A stretch of 64,000 bases of DNA from Thermopolyspora sp044507605 (GTDB lineage: Bacteria; Actinomycetota; Actinomycetes; Streptosporangiales; Streptosporangiaceae): assembly GCA_044507605.1 (NCBI GenBank), contig JBIQJI010000011.1, positions 55,943 through 119,942 on the forward strand, read 5' to 3'. The position numbers and the translations under genes were made by a program. Numbering within the stretch: the first letter of the stretch is position 1; the number at the start of each line of letters is the position of its first letter. Positions 58,669 through 64,000 of this stretch are shown piece by piece. A model generated the notes under the pieces. It worked only from the letters and a program-made list of their open reading frames with translations, did not search any database and was not told the origin of the DNA.

Positions 58669-59934
58669 ATGAGCGTCGATGTGATCAGGCGGTCGGCCCT
58701 GCCGCTCGCCGAACCCGAGGACCTGGATCCGCTGTTGCGACGGATCGGGGACGCGCGTGTCGTGCTGATCGGGGAGGCCAGCCACGGCACGCGCGACTTC
58801 TACCTCTGGCGGGCCGCGCTCACCCGCCGCCTCATCAGCGAGAAGGGGTTCGGGTTCGTCGCGGTCGAAGGCGACCGGCCCGACTGCGAGCGGGTCGGCC
58901 GGGCCCTGCTCGACGGCGCCGACCCGTACACCGCCCTCTACGCCATCTCGCGCTGGCCGACCTTCATGTGGGCCAACGAAGAGGTCGTGGCGTTCTGCCG
59001 CTGGCTCGCCCGGTGGAACCGGGACCTGCCGCCGGGCAGGCGCTGCGGCTTCTACGGCATGGACGTCTACGGCCTGTGGGACTCGCTGCACGCCGTGCGC
59101 CGCTACACCATGCTGCACCTGCCCGACCAGGCCGACACGCTCATGCGCGCGCTGCGCTGCTTCGAAGACTACGGCCACGACCCGCAGATGTACGGCATGT
59201 GCGCCCGGCTGACACCCGAGTCGTGCGAGGACGAGGTGGTGCGGTTGCTGGCGGCGCTGTGGGAAAGCGCGCCGCGCGGCGTGACCGGCCTGTCGGCGCG
59301 ACGCGACGGCGAAGCGGTCGCCGGCGCCGAAGGGTACTACCGGACGATGGTGCGTGGCGGGCCCCGGTCGTGGAACGTCCGCGAGACCCACATGGCCGAC
59401 ACCCTGGACCGGCTGATGGACGTCCACGGCCCCGGCGCGAAAGCGGTCGTGTGGGCCCACAACACCCACGTGGGCGACGCCCGGGGCACCGGCATGGCAC
59501 GGGCCGGCATGACCAACCTCGGCCGCCTCGCCCGCGAGCGGTACGGCGCGGACGCCGTGCTCGTCGGCTTCGGCACCCACCGGGGCACGGTGGTGGCCGG
59601 CCGCAGCTGGGACGCCCCGTCGGAGGTGATGCCGGTGCCGCCGGCCCACCAGGGCTCGCTGGAAAGCCTTCTGCACGCCGCCGAACTGGACCAGGCCCTG
59701 TTCATCGTGCCGCCGCCCGGCGACCGGCCCGCCTGGTACGACCGGCAGCTGACCAACCGCGCCATCGGCGTGGTCTACGACCCGGACGGGGAACGCTGGG
59801 GCAACTACGTGCCCAGCGTGCTCGGCCGCCGCTACGACGCCTACCTGTGGCTGAGCCACACCCGGGCCCTGCACCCGCTCCACCGGGAACCTCCGGAGGA
59901 GGCCGCGCCGGAGATCCACCCGGCCACCGTGTGA
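58669..59934 (+). CDS. Erythromycin-esterase-family protein
   Basis: A 421-residue protein of the EreA/EreB superfamily. The active-site block is LIGEASHGTRDFY (Glu36, His39), followed by FGFVAVEGDRPDC and GFYGMDVYGLWDS, and a later WAHNTHVGDARGTGM supplies the second conserved His region. EreA-type enzymes hydrolyse the macrolide lactone. Most chromosomal actinobacterial members have no proven macrolide activity, so resistance should not be assumed. GGAGG lies before the ATG. It stands alone. Confidence 0.88.
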   Translation: MSVDVIRRSALPLAEPEDLDPLLRRIGDARVVLIGEASHGTRDFYLWRAALTRRLISEKGFGFVAVEGDRPDCERVGRALLDGADPYTALYAISRWPTFMWANEEVVAFCRWLARWNRDLPPGRRCGFYGMDVYGLWDSLHAVRRYTMLHLPDQADTLMRALRCFEDYGHDPQMYGMCARLTPESCEDEVVRLLAALWESAPRGVTGLSARRDGEAVAGAEGYYRTMVRGGPRSWNVRETHMADTLDRLMDVHGPGAKAVVWAHNTHVGDARGTGMARAGMTNLGRLARERYGADAVLVGFGTHRGTVVAGRSWDAPSEVMPVPPAHQGSLESLLHAAELDQALFIVPPPGDRPAWYDRQLTNRAIGVVYDPDGERWGNYVPSVLGRRYDAYLWLSHTRALHPLHREPPEEAAPEIHPATV

Positions 59935-60092
59935 CCGCGCGTTCCGGCATCGGTCCTGCCGATCGGCCGGTGCGCGCCGAGCCGCCCGTCAGGTGAGCCG
60001 GTGGAACAGGGCGCCCGCCGCGCCCCGGCCGGGCCACGCGGCGCGCTGCGCGGGGCCCGCCGCGGTTCGCCGGGAAGCTCCGCGGCCCGGCG

Positions 60093-60815
60093 CTACTGGA
60101 AGCGTTTGATGACGCCGTCGGTGAGGGCGTCGACGGCCGCGGCCAGGCCGGCGCCCGCATGATCCAGGCGGCCGAGCAGCAGCGTCGCCTTGATCGTCGC
60201 CTGGATGCCGGCCTGCGCCGGGTTCGCGCAGGGGCCGTCGGACGGGCCCAGCAGGTCGGCCATGGCGAGCTGGTAGCTCGCCCGGACCCCGGGCTTCTTG
60301 GCGCGGAGCGCCGCCTCGGCGGCCTCCCGGGGGTGGCGGGGCAGCAGCCGTACCGCCTCGGTGAGCCGGTCGACGCCCGCCGCCAGGGCGCGCAGCGGCG
60401 CCTCGTAGGCCGGGTGCGGCGGCGCCGCGAGCAGATCGGTCTCGCGGACGAAGTCGCGCAGCGTGTCCAGCACGTCGTCGATGGCCCGGGAGAAGCGGAA
60501 CAGGTCCTCGCGGTCGATCGGCGAGGTGAGGCTGCGCAGCAGCCGGCCGACCAGCGCGGCGCGGGCGTCGTCGCCCTGATGCTCGATCTCGGCCATGCGG
60601 GCCCGCGCGTCGTCGGGCCGGATCTCGTCGGTGGCGACGGCCAGCGCGAGCCCGGCCCCGGCCGAGGTCGCCGCGAGCTGCGCGATGATCAGGTCGATGA
60701 GGGCGCGGTCGTTGCGTCCCGACAGGTCGCGCAGCAGGGCGGCCAGACTCCGGCGCGCCGACCCGGCGCCCGCTAGCGCAGCGCGGACAGGGCCGCGCCG
60801 GCCGCCGCCGCGCAC
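60093..60815 (-). CDS. DUF47 (PhoU-like) protein, partner of the PiT transporter
   Basis: About 240 residues of alpha-helical PhoU-like protein: MAEIEHQGDDARAALVGRLL, SPIDREDLFRFSRAIDDVLD and FVRETDLL are family hallmarks (the E-x-x-x-D metal sites). DUF47 proteins regulate the adjacent low-affinity phosphate transporter. The start is uncertain: GTG 60815 overlaps the transporter gene by 43 bases, and an in-frame ATG at 60875 would overlap by 103. No good ribosome-binding site is seen, which suggests translational coupling. Confidence 0.78.
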   Translation of the reverse strand: MRGGGRRGPVRAALAGAGSARRSLAALLRDLSGRNDRALIDLIIAQLAATSAGAGLALAVATDEIRPDDARARMAEIEHQGDDARAALVGRLLRSLTSPIDREDLFRFSRAIDDVLDTLRDFVRETDLLAAPPHPAYEAPLRALAAGVDRLTEAVRLLPRHPREAAEAALRAKKPGVRASYQLAMADLLGPSDGPCANPAQAGIQATIKATLLLGRLDHAGAGLAAAVDALTDGVIKRFQ

Positions 60816-61717
60816 GCCAGCGCGGCGGGAAGCGTCAGCAGCCAGGCCGTGCCGAGCCGCAGCACCGATCGCCATCTCACCCTCCTCGTTCCGTTGGCCA
60901 GACCGGCGCCCACCATCGCGCCGGACAGGGACTGCGTCATGCTCACGGGGGCGCCGAGCGCGGCCGTGCCCAGCACGACGGCCGCGCCGGACGCCTCGGT
61001 CACCACGATCGCCCCCGTGCCGGCGGCGGCGAGCCCGCCGCCGATGCTCGCGGCCAGCCGCCGCAGCCCGAGCGCCGCCCCCACCAGGAAGCAGGCCCCG
61101 AGCAGCAGCTGCGCCAGCGGGGAGGCGGCCCCGGGCGTGGTCGCGAAGAGCGTGGCGTAGACGGCGAGGATCTTCTGCCCGTCGCCCGCGCCGTACGCCG
61201 CGCAGGTGGCGGCGAACGCCACCAGGTGCAGCCGCCGGAGCCGCCGCCCCGCGCCGTGCGGCGCGGGCAGCGCCCCGACCAGGCGGGCCAGCGCGCGGGC
61301 CGCGAACCCGCCGATCACCGGCGCCGCCGCCGCCGTGACCAGCACCGCGGCGACCACCGCCCAGTCGACGTCGGCCCGTGCGCCGAGACCGGCCCCGGCG
61401 ACGCCGCCGATGAGGGCGAGGGTCAGGCTGGTCGGCAGCCGGCACGAGGCCAGCGTCACCGTGACGGCGACGGCGGCCCCGATGCCGGCCAGCAGCGGCG
61501 CCTGGTCGTCGCCGAACGACACCAGGCGCATGCTGAACGTCGTGGCCACGGCCGTGCCGACGATCACCGGCACCAGCACCACCGCCAGGGTGAGCGCGCC
61601 CAGCGCCGCCGCCGGGCGGGGGCCGCGCGGCCCCCGCAGCCCGATGCCGATCAGCGCCCCGGCGTCGTTGAAGCCGGTGAACACCGCGAACAGGCCCGCC
61701 GCCACGGCCCCGACCAT
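60773..61717 (-). CDS. PiT-family inorganic phosphate transporter
   Basis: A 314-residue membrane protein with about eight to ten helices. The duplicated PiT signature is seen as VFTGFNDAGALIGIGL near the N terminus and YGAGDGQKILAVYATLF in the second half. It takes up phosphate with protons or sodium. GAGGGCGGGG precedes the ATG. It begins 11 bases after the beta-helix gene stop and overlaps the DUF47 gene, so the three are one operon. PiT proteins are usually 330-400 residues, so this one is slightly short. Confidence 0.85.
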   Translation of the reverse strand: MVGAVAAGLFAVFTGFNDAGALIGIGLRGPRGPRPAAALGALTLAVVLVPVIVGTAVATTFSMRLVSFGDDQAPLLAGIGAAVAVTVTLASCRLPTSLTLALIGGVAGAGLGARADVDWAVVAAVLVTAAAAPVIGGFAARALARLVGALPAPHGAGRRLRRLHLVAFAATCAAYGAGDGQKILAVYATLFATTPGAASPLAQLLLGACFLVGAALGLRRLAASIGGGLAAAGTGAIVVTEASGAAVVLGTAALGAPVSMTQSLSGAMVGAGLANGTRRVRWRSVLRLGTAWLLTLPAALACAAAAGAALSALR

Positions 61718-61728
61718 GCCCCGCCCTC

Positions 61729-63408
61729 TCAGCTCGGCCCGCCCGGCTCCGTCTGGGAGCCGGTGCCCTGGTCGTCGACCGCGCCCGAGGGGCCCGCGTC
61801 GCGCAGGTCGTTGCCGGTGTACCAGGTGCCTTCGCAGCCGGCCGCGATGGCGATGCCGTACGCCGCCTCGGTGCCTTCGCCGCGCCGCCGCACGGTGTTG
61901 CCGACGAGCGAGGCCCGTTTGGCGCCGCCTTCGACGCCCAGCCCGGCCGGTGTGCCGGCCGTGGTGCCGGGGCCGAGGATCACGTTGTCGCGGACCACGA
62001 CGTCGGTGACTGCGTCGGCCACGCTGACGCCGTACGTGCCGGAGTCCTTGACGATGTTGCCGGTCACCAGGGTGGCGTCGCTGCCGGACCGCACCAGGAC
62101 GCCCTCCTTGCCGGGCCCTTCGACGGTGTTGCCCGACACCATGGCCCGCGGGCTGCTTTCGACCCGCACGCCGGCGCCGGCGCAGCGGGTGACATGGTTG
62201 CCGGACACGATGGCGCCGTCGGTGCGGTAGACGGAGATGCCTTCGATCTGCGTGTCGCCGATCACGTTGCCGTCGATGACGACGCGGCTGATGCGCTGGT
62301 TGTTGAGCCGGCCCACGCAGATGGCGGCGTCCGGCGGCCGCCCGGCCGCCTCCTTGACGCCGCGCAGCCCGTGCAGGCTGTTGCCGCGCACGATGATGTT
62401 GCCGCCGGTCTGGGCACCGGCGGGGCCGACCTCGATGCCGCCGCCCCCGTTGACGATCTGGTTGCCTTCGATCAGCGCGTCGGTCCAGTCGTAGACGCGG
62501 ATCGCCCACTCGGTGCAGCCTTCGGCGTAGTTGCCGATGACGCGCAGCCCGGTGTGCTGGTGGCCGTCGGGCCCGCCGTGCGACCCGGCCAGCCGGGGGA
62601 ACGACGGGAACGACTCCGACGGCCCTGCGTAGCAGCCGGTGACCTCGACGTCGGCGCAGCCGTAGAAGTCGGGCGCGCCGAACAGCCCGAAGTGGCTGGG
62701 GCCGCCGGCGTAGTCCATCTGCACGGCCTCGGAGTAGTAGCGGTCGCCTTTGGGGTCGGAGAAGCCGAGGAACCGGCAGTTGCCGATGCGGACGTTCTTG
62801 ACGGCGTTCAGCTCGATGGCGTGGAAGCGCTGCACGTCGCGGACGGTGAGGTCGTAGAAGCGGATGTGGTGCCCGTGGCTGAACGCGAACGCGGCGGCGC
62901 TCTCGCTCACCGCGCCGGCGTTGACGTCCCAGACGCCGCCCCTGACGACGATGTCGGACTCGCCGTCCCACTTGGTGGCGGTGAAGTCGCCGAGCACGCC
63001 GTTGCCCATGATGGCGGGGCCTGCGGTGCGGCGCACCACCGACGTCGCGGTGGCGAGCACCGTGGTGCCGGTGCGCACGGTGAGCATCGTCGAGACGAGG
63101 TATTCGCCGGGCGGCAGGTAGACGGTGCGGCCCTTGCCGGCGTCGAGCGCCCGCTGGATCGCGGCGGTGTCGTCGGTGTGACCGTCGCCTTTGGCGCCGT
63201 GGTCGCGGACGTCCACCACCACGCGGTCGGGCTTGCCGCGGGCGGCCTCGGGGCCGGCGCCGGCTTCGGGGCCGCCCGGAGTGGGGGAGGGGGCGGCCGA
63301 CGCCACGCCGGTGGCGGCGGCGACGCCCGCCATGGCGGTGGTGCCGATGGTCGCCAGTCTCAGGATGTTGCGCCTCGCGACGTCGTGGCCGGGCTGTGCG
63401 GTCTGCAC
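61729..63408 (-). CDS. Exported right-handed beta-helix protein (pectate-lyase-3-like)
   Basis: A 559-residue exported protein. The N terminus has a Tat-like pattern, ARRNILRLATIG, then an Ala-rich stretch to about residue 40. DVRDHGAKGDGHTDDTAAIQ (about 65-84) is the opening of GH28-related/pectate lyase superfamily domains. About 15 parallel beta-helix turns follow (VIGNYAEGC, IEGNQIVNGGG, VSGNHVTRC). It probably binds or cleaves a polysaccharide; no catalytic set can be assigned. GTG start with GGAGGAAC. It lies between a metallophosphoesterase and a phosphate transporter in one operon. Confidence 0.83.
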   Translation of the reverse strand: MQTAQPGHDVARRNILRLATIGTTAMAGVAAATGVASAAPSPTPGGPEAGAGPEAARGKPDRVVVDVRDHGAKGDGHTDDTAAIQRALDAGKGRTVYLPPGEYLVSTMLTVRTGTTVLATATSVVRRTAGPAIMGNGVLGDFTATKWDGESDIVVRGGVWDVNAGAVSESAAAFAFSHGHHIRFYDLTVRDVQRFHAIELNAVKNVRIGNCRFLGFSDPKGDRYYSEAVQMDYAGGPSHFGLFGAPDFYGCADVEVTGCYAGPSESFPSFPRLAGSHGGPDGHQHTGLRVIGNYAEGCTEWAIRVYDWTDALIEGNQIVNGGGGIEVGPAGAQTGGNIIVRGNSLHGLRGVKEAAGRPPDAAICVGRLNNQRISRVVIDGNVIGDTQIEGISVYRTDGAIVSGNHVTRCAGAGVRVESSPRAMVSGNTVEGPGKEGVLVRSGSDATLVTGNIVKDSGTYGVSVADAVTDVVVRDNVILGPGTTAGTPAGLGVEGGAKRASLVGNTVRRRGEGTEAAYGIAIAAGCEGTWYTGNDLRDAGPSGAVDDQGTGSQTEPGGPS

Positions 63409-63438
63409 GGATGTTCCTCCAAATGGGGGGTCGGGGGG

Positions 63439-64000
63439 TCAGCCGGTCCGGTGGCGGGCCGGCAGGAGCATGCGCAGGTTGCGGTCGAGGGGAGAGCCGG
63501 CGGCGCCCCGCCGTCCGGCGCGGACGCCGTCGTTGTAGGCGAGCTCGCGGTGCAGGGCGGCGAGGCCGGCGGCGTCGAGGTCCGCGCCGGGGACGGCGGG
63601 CGCGGCGTGGTCGATCATGGTCGTGGTCAGGGCGATGCGGCCGTCGGGCTCGATCGCGATCTCGATCAGCCGGGCCTGGCTCGGCCAGTCGGTGATGGCC
63701 GAGGTGGTCACCTCGTACAGGCCGCTCCCGTCCGGGCGGTAGTGGGCCACCACACGGTTGGCGTGGTGGTGGCCGTTGAGCCACAGCACCACGTTGGGGC
63801 AGCGCAGGGCCGTGCGCAGCACCTCGGCGGCGTACGCCCGCTCGGCCGGCCGGTCCGGGCACACGCCCCGCACGCTCGGGTCGTGGGCGCCGGGGACGCC
63901 GTGCCGGTTGTTCAGCGAGGCCGTGGCGTGGTGGGAGGCCAGCACGACGAGCGGGTCGCCGGGGCCGCTCGTCTCGGCGAGGCGGTCGGCGAGCCAGGCG
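63439..64000 (-). CDS. Metallophosphoesterase, C-terminal part (cut by window edge)
   Basis: The frame runs into the window edge, so only the last 186 residues are present. They hold late metallophosphatase motifs: VVLASHHATASLNNRHG and WLNGHHHANRVVAH, with metal-binding histidines. Layout and the end segment (ELAYNDGVRAGRRG) fit the TIGR03767 family of actinobacterial metallophosphoesterases, to my recollection. It is followed after 30 bases by the beta-helix gene and then by the phosphate transporter, so a role in freeing phosphate is plausible. Confidence 0.82.
   Translation of the reverse strand, partial: AWLADRLAETSGPGDPLVVLASHHATASLNNRHGVPGAHDPSVRGVCPDRPAERAYAAEVLRTALRCPNVVLWLNGHHHANRVVAHYRPDGSGLYEVTTSAITDWPSQARLIEIAIEPDGRIALTTTMIDHAAPAVPGADLDAAGLAALHRELAYNDGVRAGRRGAAGSPLDRNLRMLLPARHRTG

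Noticed and set aside
58669..59934. Macrolide resistance gene ereA/ereB
   Set aside because: The superfamily is clear but chromosomal actinobacterial members are mostly uncharacterised, so I do not assign macrolide hydrolysis.
1..64000. tRNA, rRNA, transposase or prophage genes
   Set aside because: I looked for TTCGANTC-type tRNA arms, rRNA cores, IS ends and phage structural genes on both strands and found none.

Overview
The window is high-GC actinobacterial chromosome. Codon third positions are almost all G or C, GTG starts are common, and several gene sets are typically actinomycete: an MMPL exporter, an LCP ligase, RamB next to isocitrate lyase, a second ClpP, many TetR regulators and a Gly/Pro-rich membrane metallopeptidase. 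I would place it near Streptosporangiales (Nonomuraea or Streptosporangium-like), but the sequence alone cannot fix the genus. I see no rRNA, tRNA, CRISPR array, transposase or phage gene. One 100-base run of N (24823-24922) is flanked by two identical 55-base segments and looks like an assembly join.

Layout. 1-6000: the end of a proline-rich membrane protein, then three regulator/target pairs, each with a TetR gene divergent from its neighbour and an inverted-repeat operator between them: ohr/TetR, FBP-domain protein/TetR and GAP-family membrane protein/TetR. 6237-15459: an uncharacterised cassette of a 980-residue beta-rich protein, a WD40 protein with about 14 repeats and an 1155-residue protein on the minus strand, met head-on by a 176-residue protein on the plus strand. 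This is the best candidate for an undescribed system. 15576-24715: MerR/methyltransferase pair, a secreted glycoside hydrolase with two discoidin modules, a YbdK-type ligase, a polysaccharide deacetylase divergent from an MGDG-synthase-like glycosyltransferase, and a DMT transporter. 24994-31782: TetR-MMPL operon, small conserved proteins, a stand-alone ClpP, and a cytoplasmic-looking subtilase followed by a 79-residue partner. 31936-38740: membrane spermidine-synthase-like protein, LCP protein, neutral zinc metallopeptidase, LysR regulator.

38645-45230: an OmpR/histidine kinase pair divergent from a LolA/RseB-like secreted protein and an ABC exporter; clustered CTGAGAG repeats lie between them. 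45372-50722: HSL-type esterase, isocitrate lyase divergent from a RamB-type regulator, and a small secreted protein. 51133-58060: a leucine/isovalerate degradation cluster (enoyl-CoA hydratase, acyl-CoA dehydrogenase, methylcrotonyl-CoA carboxylase beta and alpha, HMG-CoA lyase). It is bordered by two gene remnants: a truncated chloramphenicol-phosphotransferase-like fragment and a frameshifted alcohol dehydrogenase 5' end. 58669-64000: an erythromycin-esterase-family protein, then a minus-strand operon of metallophosphoesterase (cut by the window edge), beta-helix protein, PiT phosphate transporter and DUF47 protein.

Functionally, the RamB/aceA pair and the leucine cluster both concern acetyl-CoA-yielding carbon sources. 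The phosphate operon links a phosphoesterase to a transporter. The many short autoregulated TetR/MerR units look like independent stress or xenobiotic sensors.
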